The position numbers were made by a program, and so were the translations under genes. Shown here piece after piece: positions 33,190 through 44,315 of a stretch of 64,000 nt of DNA; the stretch's first letter is position 1, and each line of letters begins with the position of its first letter. The DNA comes from Zeus faber (Eukaryota > Chordata > Actinopteri > Zeiformes > Zeidae). Under the pieces are notes generated by a model, which was given only the letters and a program-made list of their open reading frames with translations, ran no database searches and was not told where the DNA came from. The stretch is taken from assembly GCA_960531495.1 (NCBI GenBank), contig OY482853.1, forward strand, positions 30,035,951 to 30,099,950, given 5' to 3'.

Positions 33190-33890
33190 GTGAGGGAATA
33201 TACAGTCTAACTAGAATTTATAAAAGAAAGCATATCCATCTGTCCACTCATACTCAGTGGGTGAGTGGGCATGTTGAGAGTGCAAGTATTTTAATCGTTG
33301 TGGTTGTTTATTTTGGCATTCTTGTCCATTCTTTTTCTTGTGAGTGGAGAATGAAATAATACCTCTCAGAACTGTCTTTGCCCTTTCCCAGAGTAAGGAT
33401 GGTGATATTTCTAGAGAGTCATTCAGTTCAATGAAGGATGTCCATTCTCTGGAAAATAAATTATATTCTTTATCTGTCAGAAGTGAAGTGTTAAACCGCC
33501 ACCTGGGGAGGAGGGTTGGGGTTGGTTTCATTTATGACTTTGAAACTAATTGGCCCGTGATCAGAGATTACAAAAAGGTGGATTTTAGGATTAGTGGTTT
33601 GGGACATTAACGAGTTACTTGTCAAAAAAAAAAAAAGGAAATTCTGGAGGAGCCTTTGTGGGATGGTGAGTAATATGTGTATTCTCTATTATGTGGATTA
33701 TTTGATTGCCAACATTCGCCAAGAGCAAGATCACTCATATACTTTTTTGTTTTATAATGTCAGATGAACGCTGGGCCTCTCATCTCTGGTTTGGGAATGG
33801 TCGAAACTTGTATTAAGTACTTTGTTGTCCCCGACCAGTATAATAATTTATTCAGCAAATACTGAGATTTTTGAAAAAATGTTGTGAAAG
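33190..33890 (-). pseudogene. L1-type LINE ORF2 fragment (unit B)
   Basis: The minus-strand frame 33211-33531 reads 'RWRFNTSLLTDKEYNLFSRE' and 'ISPSLLWERAKTVLRGIISF', the linker between endonuclease and RT of L1/Tx1-type fish LINEs. The preceding endonuclease end (SDH region) is just to its right on +. It is truncated at 33890 at the SCAN joint. Confidence 0.8.
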
Positions 33891-33924
33891 CCTGTAACCT
33901 CTTCCCCTGAGCGTCACAGTTAGC

Positions 33925-34585
33925 TCAATATAATCCCTCCCTAATCACCCTGCGAAGCCCATCATCCCGCGATTGTTCCAGAGGCAAGTCCTCCATGGGA
34001 TGGACTGGGGGTTCTAGGGAAGTTCCCACCTGGGGCTCCCCCTCTGCCCTGGTGACCTCAGCGTGGTCCCTCAACAACTCCCGCGCCGGGTCCAGGCCCC
34101 TGGGTGGGCCCCTCTCGGGTCCGGTATGGTAGGCAATGGTGTGGGCGTAGGCCTCGTGGTCCTCCACGAGGGCTACGGCGGCCTGGAGAGAGGCCGGTTG
34201 GTGGCATCTTAGCCAGCTAGCAGCACGGGCCGGGAGATGGTCCACGAACTGTTCGGTGGCCACCACGTCGACGACTGGGTGCGGGGAGCACTCCTTTAGT
34301 CAGAGCCTCCGCTGGGCCACCTCCAGAAGCTGCTGGGTGTGCAGGAACCGACGGCCCATGGTATCGTAGGGAAGTGACTGGAGGCGCAGCCAGTGGCCGT
34401 CAGGTGTCCTCCCAACCCGTTCCATCACCACCCTCCGGATGAAAGTGAAGCTCATCCACTGCTCCAGTGGTCGGGCATGTGCCACCAGCAGCCAGCTTCT
34501 CCCGAGAGGAGGGGAACAAGCCGTCACGCCTGTTCGCGGGCCGTCCTTCTGGCCGCCTCAGCCATATGTTGGCGTGTTAATTAAT
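33925..34585 (-). pseudogene. SCAN-domain Gag fragment (Gmr1-like Ty3/gypsy), unit C
   Basis: The minus-strand frames 34300-34527 and 33925-34266 give 'RFLHTQQLLEVAQRRL', then after a one-codon break 'VATEQFVDHLPARAASWLRC' and 'HQPASLQAAVALVEDH'. Together these are most of a SCAN fold. The region downstream is proline- and glutamate-rich, without zinc fingers. It is the better preserved of the two copies. See 22926-23612 for the interpretation. Confidence 0.78.
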
Positions 34586-37374
34586 TGCTCTCTCATATAG
34601 AGAGGTGTCTATGCGGAATCACAGTTTCCACTGTTTGTCCGGCAGCATGCGTTTCAGCAGAAGTCGCCCTAAGCGCCTCGTATCTCTTGCACGCCGATCC
34701 ATTCTGCGGGGACAACCGAACAATTATTCCTTCCTGTTTTGGGATCAGGCGAATCAACGGAGTCCCCCCATTGATTTGCCTGCTCTACAGCAGCTAAGCA
34801 GCCCCGGGATGGGAGCCTGCACTGGCGGCTTGACCATGCCGCTTGGTCCACCCATTCTCCTTGACATCTGGACGTGTAGCTCTTGTGGCAGAACTTCCAG
34901 CCCAACCCAGAATTTCAAAAGTTTGGCCAGCTCTTTCGGTGCGGCTAACAAAGTGTAAACACAAAATCCAAAAAAATTTTGACCATATTTCTCATACTGT
35001 ATTCCTCCCTAAATCCCAAATTGCCAAATTTATAAAACTTTTGTTCTTGAGTGGAGACAATAGAATACTAGCTACAAAATAATGACTTCAAATACTGCTG
35101 TGAAAATAACCAATTATCACATTTGTTGTCACACAGTAAGTGTTCAAGGAAACTGACATGTTTATTGTTCTAGGTACTTCCAACTATCTAATAATTTTAG
35201 AGCACAATAGCTGTGTGTTGTCCTTGGCACTTTGAGACACCTATGTGTCACACTAACTCAATTTGTCTTAATCAACCATGCCATTTTCTACAACTCCAAC
35301 ATTTGAAACTTGAACTAGCTACATCATCAACTTAAGTTAGCATTAGCCATTAGCTGCTTACATTGGACAGGGTCTCTGGAGGACGCATGCTGTGTTTGCT
35401 GAGTGATAACTTGAGCTGAAACATTGACAACGGACGGTGGGTGGTTTCCAGCTTCTTGTACGAAATGAGTTGCCTTACAGTGGAGCTCGGAGCAGCTTTT
35501 CGACATGGCTAATCCTACACACTACCACGAGGGCTACTGACTGATCGAGGCAGGCTGGGTTTACATGAACTGTTTAAATAACAAATAAAAATTACCTAAT
35601 AGGATGTTAGATCCCACCCACTGCCATTGACGGATGCAGTTGATTGAAATATTTCACAGTGCACAGAAGAGCAACAATCCTGAAATAATTAAATACTGTA
35701 ATAAGACATTATTTGTGGAAATAAATTATTAAATATTAAATTTATTATTAAATTACTGATGGAATTATTTTGTATGGATCCACATAACCAGATTTTTCTT
35801 CTTTACATGTACAATACATTTGACAGTCATATTGTGCTCAACCTGCGGTTCATCCCAGGCAAGCAGGTTAGTTGCACTTGGTCATGTTAGCAATATAACA
35901 TGACACCAAATTCAGTTTTTTTGCAAATTAGGTCTTAAATGATTGTATTTGGTTGTTATCGTTAGGTGTGTTGGGTACATATTGTAAGATCTTGTGTGAG
36001 GTGGTTTATCCTGTCTACACCTCATAAGATCAGTTCAATTTCTAAATTATTTTGTTTAGTTGCAATTGGTGGTCATGTTAACAATTCTGTTTCTGCTAAT
36101 AAGGTCTTTAACACTAGAACAGCAGCAGTTCTTAAATTTTAGTAATCATCCAACAGTGACGCTGTCCTGCGCCAGAGATCCCATTGTTCAGACTGGTGGA
36201 TCATCAGCCGCCATCACCCAAAACAAGGGCAGGATTTATTATTTAGAAAATAAAAATCCAGATTTTATCATTATCAGTCTCATTGCAACAGAGAGTAAGA
36301 CGGAGACGTGCATGACATTGGGGGCACAGAGTTTATTTTCCTTGAAGTAGGAAACAAAGGAAAACTTATTGAAATCTAAAATAAAGTCTGTTTTTCTAGT
36401 TGGCAGTGGAGGCACGGTGCATAACGGGGTCGCAGCGTCCCCAAGACTCCTCTTCACAAGGTGGTTGGTTATGTTTTGTGTCACACAAGTAGTAAACTAA
36501 CGAAAATAAATGCATTTAAATCTAAAATAGAAAAGTACCAACACCTCTCTGGGTGATGTTTGGCTCTGTCCTCCAGTAGTTGGGGTTGCAAAACATCAAC
36601 AAATGTAAAGTATCTGCTTCTGTAAGTGCACTATTCAAATTCAAACAGAGGCATTTGCAGGATGCATGTTTAGGAAAAGTCACGGCAGAATTAGAATAGG
36701 GCTCATACTACAACATATTTCAACTTGATATTCAAAATGTGGCATCATATGGGCAACCACTGTTAAAGTGTTAATGATTGTATTTGGTTGTTAACTACAT
36801 ACATTGAAGGAGGCGTTTTACCCTGTCTATAATAGTGATGTGTCGATCGCGAATGAGCCGAGTCCTTTAAGTGAACAATGGGAGCCGGCTCCCATCTGGG
36901 AGCTCTCCCCATTTTTTTGGCAATAGGATGATCCTGTAACAAATTTGTTAAATACGATCCAGAAACACCCTGATCGCAAATTTACAAACAAATAACATTT
37001 TTGAACAGAGTAGAAATTTTTTGTTTCATACATATGAAATTAAAAGATATCTGTATAGAGTTATTTTTTAACCATACTATTTCATTAGTAGTGTGTTACT
37101 ACAACTTGAATAGTCATTTTTTAACCATCAATATGATGCAAAAATGTTGTTTTACATTATTTAAGGTTTTTATACCAAACATAATGTAAAATGATGGTAT
37201 TCTGGAAATATAAGGCTTTGTACAATTTAAGTGATAGTGTATATGTGCACACATACTAATTGTAGGAATAAATATGATTAGATTTAGATAAATGTCATTG
37301 CACAAGCACTGAGGCAATGAAATGCATTTCACCCATCCTATAATCTCTGATTACCACAGACAAATGATCATGGG
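34586..37374. other. Unit C TAAR 3' flank
   Basis: It is co-linear with 23613-27354 apart from the deletion and an absent stretch near 35750. No gene is recognised; the region is AT-rich. Confidence 0.6.
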
Positions 37375-37833
37375 TGTCAGAAGTGGGATGGTCAGGGGGA
37401 CGAACCCAATTGCAGACACACGGTAAGGAATACGACAGGGGTTTATTGATGAACAGGCAGGGGTCAAAACAAGGGAATGAGGGTCCAGGTAATCTAGCCC
37501 CGATAGGGGATCAGGACTGAGACGGGGAAGACAGGAGAACTCACAACCAGAAGCAGAGGAGCTGGCAGGGAATCAGGCATCGAGAGTCCAGGGTAAACAC
37601 AGCGGGCCAAGTAGGGCCGTGGACCACACATGCAGAAACAGGAGACCAGAACAAACCAACAACGACCAAGTGAAGAGTACCGGGTGAAGTACAAATGAAG
37701 TGACAAGGGAAGTGGGGAAAGTTGGTGTGATAACAGACTGTAGTTGTGACTGGGAACTGAGCTGTGACAGAGTGACAGACAGGGGGAGCTAGAGGGAGAC
37801 AGACGGAAACACAGCAGGGGAAGGATCGTGACA
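37375..37833 (-). repeat. Ty3/gypsy-type solo LTR (unit C)
   Basis: 459 bp, flanked by ATGGG (37370-37374 and 37834-37838). Orthologous in position to 9742 and 27355. Confidence 0.85.
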
Positions 37834-38211
37834 ATGGGTGTGATAGGCTAAAGGTAACAAGCTTGTTGTTTTTAGTCGTAAAAACAAACTTGTTGAATTC
37901 CAGATTCATATAATGAGTGAACTGAGACTGTAATAATATTTCATACATATAGATCTTAAACAGTTAGATGTTATTTTCACTGTAACTTCCCTGGGCAGGC
38001 TGTGATTCCTCTTTAACGTTGCTGTCTTCCACACCTTTTCCACACCCGGAAGTTGTCCAGGATTGTATTGAATGCAAACCCTGTTGTTTGTCTTAGACGG
38101 TGCCTTATCATGGAAATGTAATAACTGTCATTTTTTATCATCCAGCAGACTTTCTTTTCATGAGCTCAATCCTCTGCGGGGCTGCCGCTAGGAGAGATCT
38201 TTTGAACAGAT

Positions 38212-39207
38212 TCATTCTATGAACAGTTTTGTATTTGAAATGTCAGACTTAAATATTCTACCAGAAAGGATCATTTGAAATGCCTTTCTGAACCAGCTGT
38301 AAAAGAAAGCATAGATAAAAGGATTGACAGTCGAATTAATATAGCCTACCCACAAAAGCACTTCGATCAACCAAGGTGGAATGGAATAACTTATATAGGG
38401 GCCAATAATGTTACAGCAAAAAAAAGGAGTCCAACAAGATAGAAAAACCCCCATGATTATAGCCAGTGTTTTGGTGGCTTTTCTCTGGGACTTTATGGCC
38501 ACTTTCCCAGAAGTCAAACAGCTTTGGTTCTGTAATTGACTGACTTGTTCCTGTGCCACCAGATAGATTTTCAGGTAGATGCTCAGCAAAATAACTCCAG
38601 GAAGGTAAAAGGACAGAAGTGATGAGATGCTACTTGATAATCTGCTCTGATATAAAAAACATCCTCCTTCACATGCAATGTTGTTGTAGTAGAACTCCTC
38701 AATTCCCATAATATTAAGCTTTAAAAATATCATTCCAAAGCCCACTGTGGCTGAGATGCTCCAACTAACAAGAATCATTATCACTGCAGTGTGAACAGTA
38801 ATTTTGTGTGGATACAGTAGAGGTTGGCAAACTGCATAATACCGGTCAATGGATATGAAAGAAAGGTTTACAATTGAGGCAGTGCACAACAAGACATCAG
38901 AACTCATGGAGATTTTACAGAAGATATCCCCAAGATACCAGCAGGTCTCTACACATTGAATTGTAGATGGAATCATGACCATTATTCCTAAAAGCAGATC
39001 AGATCCAGCAAGAGAGAGGATGAGGTAGTTGGTCGGAGTGTGAAGCTGTTTAAAATGAGCAATTGATACAATGACCAAAAGGTTTCCAAACACTGTGAGG
39101 GCGACTGTGGTCCCCAGGATCACATAGAGGGAGATGCGGATTGACATGGGGTAGATTGTCTTTAGACATGAGCTGTTCCTGGACTCATAGCAGAGAGCTG
39201 TCTCCAT
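38212..39207 (-). CDS. taar: Trace amine-associated receptor (TAAR), copy C
   Basis: Intact 331-residue TAAR with D104 (3.32), DRY 121-123, CWTP 258-261, W286/Y289 and the full TAAR fingerprint at 291-310. Private changes include G68 two residues before D70 (2.50), S81, V142 in helix 4, Y186 in loop 2, and Q224/Q228/L231 in intracellular loop 3. Residues 84, 85 and 109 agree with copy A, while 265 and 287 agree with copy B, so the three copies are mosaics of shared states. The open frame extends to 39231; the METALC start at 39207 follows a splice acceptor. Function expected as for the other copies; subfamily not assigned. Confidence 0.93.
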   Translation of the reverse strand: METALCYESRNSSCLKTIYPMSIRISLYVILGTTVALTVFGNLLVIVSIAHFKQLHTPTNYLILSLAGSDLLLGIMVMIPSTIQCVETCWYLGDIFCKISMSSDVLLCTASIVNLSFISIDRYYAVCQPLLYPHKITVHTAVIMILVSWSISATVGFGMIFLKLNIMGIEEFYYNNIACEGGCFLYQSRLSSSISSLLSFYLPGVILLSIYLKIYLVAQEQVSQLQNQSCLTSGKVAIKSQRKATKTLAIIMGVFLSCWTPFFCCNIIGPYISYSIPPWLIEVLLWVGYINSTVNPFIYAFFYSWFRKAFQMILSGRIFKSDISNTKLFIE

Positions 39208-39518
39208 CTGTCCAGGGGGAGAAAGGAGCAATACTTACAACATTAAAGAAACTTTTCTATTTTTATGTTTTTCTAAAATACAGTTCAATACAATACAATT
39301 ACTTTAAAAAGCCATATTTCAGCAGGCAGTTTTCCTGAAAACTAATAGTTAATGCATGAGTGAATTTGTTTCCCTAAAGCTTGCTGATAATTTGTACTGA
39401 TACACAACTGTTTAAAAAAAGTGAGCTAAGGTGAGCAGTGAGCAGCAGTAAAGTGGACTTACCTCTCATCGACAGATAAACACTCATCCAAATATTATCT
39501 TAGAGAATGCGCTTTATA
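39208..39518 (-). promoter_or_regulatory. TAAR copy C promoter, exon 1 and intron
   Basis: TATAAA at 39518-39513, predicted exon 1 ending at 39463, donor GAG|GTAAGT, intron 39208-39462. The acceptor has a slightly weaker pyrimidine run (one C to T on + changes the GG before ACAG). Confidence 0.6.
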
Positions 39519-39573
39519 TAATGGTACCTGATCTAAAACAGTCACCATATGAGAACCCCACTGGGTCAAGAAT

Positions 39574-39601
39574 TCTCTCCTGGCCTTGTGACCAGGAGAG
39601 A
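39574..39601. promoter_or_regulatory. Conserved inverted repeat upstream of TAAR C
   Basis: Identical to the copies upstream of A and B. Confidence 0.4.
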
Positions 39602-39954
39602 GTGAAGTAACATAGCCTAGGGAACTAAGGTTCCAAACAGCCCCCGTAGATTATTCCATGTATCCAAAGCTCTAGCATTTGAAAGGAAGTGGTCGATTTA
39701 GCATTCTAATGTAAATTAAATTCTAAAATCTTTTGTAAATATTTTGTAAAGTCACTATTCTAAAACATTATGGTGACTTGCATGTCAGGAGGACTCCTCT
39801 GTCACTTTACTCTCCTACTCGTTTTCTAGAACGTCTGGCTGTTGAGGACCGCAATTAATGCTTGGACAAAATTCTCGTAGCACCTGACACTCCCGGGGTC
39901 ACAAGCACACAGACAATAGGAGACTCAGGTCTAAAAAGACACTATCTTTTAAAA

Positions 39955-39973
39955 AGATATATATATATATAAA

Positions 39974-40008
<35 letters not shown>

Positions 40009-40012
40009 TATT
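39955..40012. repeat. (TA)n microsatellite
   Basis: TA runs broken by 'aaaa' and 'ttt'. It is followed by a low-complexity 'attaattaatt' stretch to 40110. Confidence 0.9.
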
Positions 40013-40189
40013 TTTTAGGGCTAATATGTAATGATAGTTAATCATTTAATTAATCATTATTAATTAAATTAATTATTAATTATTAATCAATTAATAATTT
40101 AATGCACAGTTTTTATCTGGTCAAAATGTACCTTAAAAGGATATTTTTAGTACTTTTTATGAAAATAAGGTGTTTAATACTTTTATCAA

Positions 40190-42180
40190 GATGGGAGTCA
40201 ACTTATCAACTCGTCGCGGTCATGGTGCCTCCCCCTGCGGCCGCCAGCGCGGGCGCTCTGTGTTGACGACGCACAATTTTGTAATATTTTCCATTTTTAT
40301 CACAATGCCCACCAAAAAAAAAAACATCGGCAGTGATCTCCTACGGCCGCGTTTCACTCGTGGACGTAACAATTTCCCTGCACGATCAACTTTGGCACAT
40401 TATTTCCGCGGATCTAGATTGGCCGCCGAAGATTTTGCGTGCCAACGCTCTCAACAACAACAGCAACAATGGAGCCGCTGTTCCAGTGGTGGGCCCAAGC
40501 GGGAAGCACCGTAGTAAACCAATTGGCATTCGAGTCAGAATGAGGACGCAACCTTACCGTCCACCTCTACCAAGCATCCTTCTTTCCAACGTTCAGTTCC
40601 TGGAGAACAAGTTGGATGACCTTCGAGCGAGGATTACATTCCAACGGGATATGAAATACTGTTGCGTCCTCTGCCTGACAGAGACATGGCTAAACCCACA
40701 GGTGCCGCACCATGCCATACGTCCAGCCGACTCTTTCTCCATGTTACACCAGCGGCTGTTTGTCATGAGGCATCAGCCTCATGACAAACAGCCGCTGGTG
40801 TAACCCCAAAAACATCAAGACTCTCTCCCGCTCCTGCTTGCTGGACCTGGAACAGCTGACCATCTCATGCCGTCCATTCTACCTCCCCCGTGCTGTTTAT
40901 ATTCCACTTCAAGAGGACACCGACACAGCACTATCAGACCTATTTGATGTGTCATGCGGACTTCAGAATGAACATAGCTTCATAGATACATAGCTAGGTT
41001 AGCAGACAGCATTGTTTCCACTGCGAAAATTCGGATATTTCCTAACCAGAAACCGTGGGTCGATAAATCCATCTCTGCCGCTCGGAATGTTCGCACGACT
41101 GCTTAAAACGAAGGTCTTGCATCAAGGACAATGGACAATTACAAAGCGGTATCGTACAATCTGCAGAGGGCGGTGAAGGATGCCAAACGGACATACAGAG
41201 ACAGTGAAACTACAGATGGAGCAACGGGACACCAGACGCTTGTGGCAATGGCTGTGGACTACAACTAATTACAAGAGCAGCCCCACCCTAGCCAACGAAC
41301 TGAACTCCTATTATGCGCAGTTTGAGTCTGGCAACAACACCACTAGCTCGCCGGCTAATTTGAGATACACCGCTGGGGATGAGCGCATACTCTCAGTGTC
41401 TGATCATGACGCCAGGAGGACACTTATGCGTGTGAACACCAGGAAAGCTGCCGGCCAGATGGCATATCTGTACGAGTACCGAAGACCTGTGCTAACCAGC
41501 GAGTCCCGGTGCTCACTATGATATTCAACGCCTCCTTGGCTGAATCAGTGGTCCCATCCTGCTTCAAGAGGTCCACCGTCATTTCTGTGCCGAAGATTAC
41601 CCTGCCTGCCTGCCTAAATGACTACCGTCCAATGGCCCTCACCTCGGTGGTCATGAAGTGTTTCGAGAGGCTGATTAAGGATTACATCCGCGCCTCCCTC
41701 CCCTGCACCTTGGACCCGCTGCAGTTCGCGTACCGGCAGAACAGATCCACGGATGACGCGGTCTCCCAGGTACTGCACACCAAGCTCATGCACCTGGGTG
41801 GCCGGAAGGGGACCGATGTGAGATTTCTGTTCATTGCTTATTGATTAGCTTTCAATACCATAGTCCTCACCAGACTGGCTGTCAAGCTGCAGGAGCTTGG
41901 ACTGAATACTCCACTGTGTGCCTGGATCCTGGACTTCCTCACAGCCAGGCCCCAGGTGGTGGGTGTGGGGAAGCACACATCCAGCTCCCTGACTCTGAAC
42001 ACAGGATCCCCCCAGGGCTGCATCCTCAGCCCCCTAGTGTACTCCCTGTACACACATGACTGACAGGCAATGCTGCCTGGTTTAGGAACTGTACTGTTCA
42101 GGACAGGTGTCCCTGCAGAGGGTTTTGCGTTCAGCTGAACAAATACATTGTAAGATTATCCTCTTATTCTGTCTTTAATT
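40190..42180 (+). pseudogene. L2/Rex-type LINE copy III
   Basis: The start codon is at 40305 (A-run frameshift directly after). The endonuclease keeps 'LCLTETWLNP' near 40670. The middle is rearranged by a perfect hairpin (40743-40804), and the last endonuclease part is deleted near 40975. The RT has 'LTSVVMKCFERLIKDYIRAS' and 'LDPLQFAYRQNRST' (about 41640-41750). It breaks off after '[13 protein letters not shown]' near 42055, so the catalytic aspartates are deleted. Non-functional. Confidence 0.88.
40743..40804. repeat. Perfect 29-bp hairpin inside LINE copy III
   Basis: The arms 40743-40771 and 40776-40804 are exact reverse complements around the loop ATCA. Only the right arm matches the LINE sequence in copies I and II. 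The left arm replaces about 50 bp of LINE sequence and is an inverted copy of the right. Confidence 0.93.
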
Positions 42181-42369
42181 AATTTACAAAAAAATAAAAC
42201 AGATAAATATACCAGCTCTCAGAGGGGAGGCGGCCCCCATCGTTCACAGAAGCTGGCTCATAGATCTGACATCACTAAGCACTCCAAGTGGGCGTGATGC
42301 GGAGGATCTCCCGTTCACCACGCGAACAGTGACAGGCACCGAGCCGCCGCAAGTGAGGAAATATACAGT

Positions 42370-43130
42370 CTACGTAGAATTTTAAAAAGAAAGCATATCC
42401 ATCTGCCCACTCATACTCAGTGGGTGAGTGGGCATGTTGAGAGTGAAAGTCTTTTAATCGTTGTGGTAGTTTATTTTGGCATTTTTGGCCATTCTTTTTC
42501 TTGTGAGTGGAGAATGAAATATTATTATCTCTCAGAACTGTCTTTGCCCTTTCCCAGATTAAGGATGGTGATATTTCTAGAGAGTCATTCAGTTCAATGA
42601 ATGATGTCCATTCTCTGGAAAGTAAATAATATTCTTTATCCGTCAGAAGTGAATTGTTAAACCGTCACCTCAGGAGGAGGGTTCGGATTGGTTTCATTTC
42701 TGACTTTGAAACTAATCGGACCGTGATCAGAGATTACAATCGGGTGGATTTTAGGATTAGGAGTTTTGGAAATTAACGAGTTAATTGTCAAATTCTGGAG
42801 GAGCCTTTGTGGGATGGTGAGTAAGTAGTGTGTATTCTCTATTTTGTGGATTATTTGATTGCCAACATTTGCCAAGAGCAAGATCACTCATATACTTTAT
42901 TGTTTTATAATGTCAGATGAATGCTGGGCCTCTCATCTCTGGTTTGGGAATGGTCGAAACTTGTATTAAGTACTTTGTTGTCCCCGACCAGTATAATTAT
43001 TTATTCAGCGAATACTAAGATTTTTGAAAAAACATTGTGAAAGAAATTTGGGTCATCCTCTTTGGGGCCATATATATTAGCTATGGTTAATTTGACGTTT
43101 CCTAAAATTCTGTTAACCATTATGTATCAC
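42370..43130 (-). pseudogene. L1-type LINE ORF2 fragment (unit C), endonuclease middle to linker
   Basis: Reading on the minus strand from 43130: 'YIMVNRILGNVKLTIANIYG' and 'GPKEDDP' (L1-type endonuclease), a degraded middle, then 'PIVISDHGPISFKVRNE' with the SDH motif (about 42745). The linker block toward RT follows. A solo LTR at 43131-43432 separates it from its N-terminal part. This is the copy in which the L1 runs beyond the point where units A and B switch to SCAN sequence. Confidence 0.85.
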
Positions 43131-43432
43131 TGTGGACTGTTCCATCCACAAACACGGGTTCAAGGGGGGAGACGGAGACGCAGAGTGGCAGTGAGGTGCC
43201 GTCAAGGCAGGAGACTTTATGACACAAAATGTAAACAAAATGGCTCGCTGGACAAAATGTGAACATAAAGCAGTAAATAATTGATCCGTGTCAACACATA
43301 AGAAAACGCTTCCAGCTGACTCCGACAAATCAGCGGCAATGGGTTGATCGAGTCAAAACAGCTGCACCGGTATGGGACGAAGCCCATGCTTAACCCGCAG
43401 ACCCGGCTCACCACGCCCCCTCATCTGCAACA
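43131..43432 (-). repeat. Solo LTR inserted in L1 endonuclease
   Basis: The 302-bp sequence starts TGTTGCAGATG and ends CCACA on the minus strand, with flanks ATCAC (43126-43130) and ATCCC (43433-43437) as a 5-bp target duplication with one mismatch. Removing it rejoins the two endonuclease halves in register ('ISDTEG' to 'YIMVNR'). It is probably a Ty3/gypsy LTR. Confidence 0.8.
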
Positions 43433-43700
43433 ATCCCCCTTCTGTGTCTGATATTGTGTTTTTATTCTGATATGGGATACTTTGATTGATCAATATAGAA
43501 AAACCTGTTTTTTTTATTATATGATGCAGAAGACATCTGATTAACCTATTTAGCTTTGAGTTGGAGGTTTTTGGATGCAGCGAGGTGAGTTTCTGTAGGA
43601 CACAGAAGCTAGGGTTCATCCTGGTGAGGTGACTTAGGATTTTGTTACATTTAGCTGGGGAGCCCATGCCCCTTACATTCCAACTAAAAAACTTAAGGGT
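43433..43700 (-). pseudogene. L1-type LINE endonuclease N-terminus
   Basis: On the minus strand it starts near 43700 with 'TLKFFSWNVRGMGSPAKC', the first strand of L1 endonuclease with the conserved N in SWN. It continues 'ILSHLTRMNP', a frameshifted 'LHPKTSNSKL', and 'GFSILINQSIPY'. Its far end abuts the ERV3 3' LTR. Confidence 0.85.
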
Positions 43701-43975
43701 TGCTTTAATCGGCAGTTTGTCAATTGGTGGTTTTAAATAAAGAGGGAGACAGACGCTGAAATTTACTTGTTCAAGGGTCGGGTCAGAGATGTGCTCTCTG
43801 AGTCCAACAGTTTATTTTCAGTGGGTTTGAGAAAATATGATCAGTTTGACCTGACAAATGGTAGGTGCTCAAGATAAAGCAAACTTTACAACAGGAAGAC
43901 AAAGCAAACCTCACCGCAGGAGGATTTAGGCAGACCTTATGGCAGGAAGATATGACAAACTTCACAGCGGGAGTC
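43700..43975 (-). repeat. ERV3 3' LTR (left end uncertain)
   Basis: It shares 'ggtgctcaagataa', 'gagtccaacagtttattttc' and 'aggcagaccttatgg' with 53149-53450. The outer end merges with L1 sequence, so about 20 terminal bases may be lost. Inner edge near 'cttcaca'. Confidence 0.75.
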
Positions 43976-44315
43976 TAATGAAGAAAACAACCTCAAGAGA
44001 GAAGTGAGGGATAATAACGTTAACAATGGGTGCTGAAATAAAGGTATGTGACTGAGGCTATATGATGTTGTGTTTTTCATTATGTGTGTGCATATATCTT
44101 CATGTGATTACAAAGATTTAGATATATTGTTCCATTCCAACCTTTTAATCACATAAAGAGATCATATTAAAACACAATTGTAAAACATAAACACCAAAAT
44201 ACGAAATGTAAAATGTCAAAATTGAATGCTGAAAATGAAAAAAGTGATAAATGCAGGAAATGTATAACATAATAATCATGAGTGGTGATCATTCATGAAG
44301 ATTCAAAACACCATG

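Larger units (their letters stand above)
22889..33890. repeat. Tandem segmental duplication, unit B
   Basis: The order is SCAN fragment, left flank, SINE, solo LTR, TAAR, LINE copy II, L1 fragment. It lacks ERV1, ERV2, the telomeric repeat and the SINE of unit A. Its left and right joints (L1|SCAN) are alike. Confidence 0.85.
33891..43047. repeat. Tandem segmental duplication, unit C
   Basis: The order is as in unit B. It is shortened by a deletion of about 0.75 kb at 37346 (SINE and AT array lost) and by deletions in LINE copy III. At its right end the L1 does not switch to SCAN sequence but continues as L1. Confidence 0.8.

Noticed and set aside
33925..34585. SCAN-containing host zinc-finger gene
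   Set aside because: No zinc fingers, no intact frame and a repeat context; a Gmr1-like Gag relic is simpler.
34605..34958. 117-codon plus-strand frame right of the SCAN fragment
   Set aside because: The unit B counterpart (23632-23889) is shorter and diverges in frame; no known domain.
40010..40110. Replication origin or matrix attachment region in the 'attaattaatt' stretch
   Set aside because: Simple low-complexity AT sequence next to a microsatellite; nothing specific supports it.
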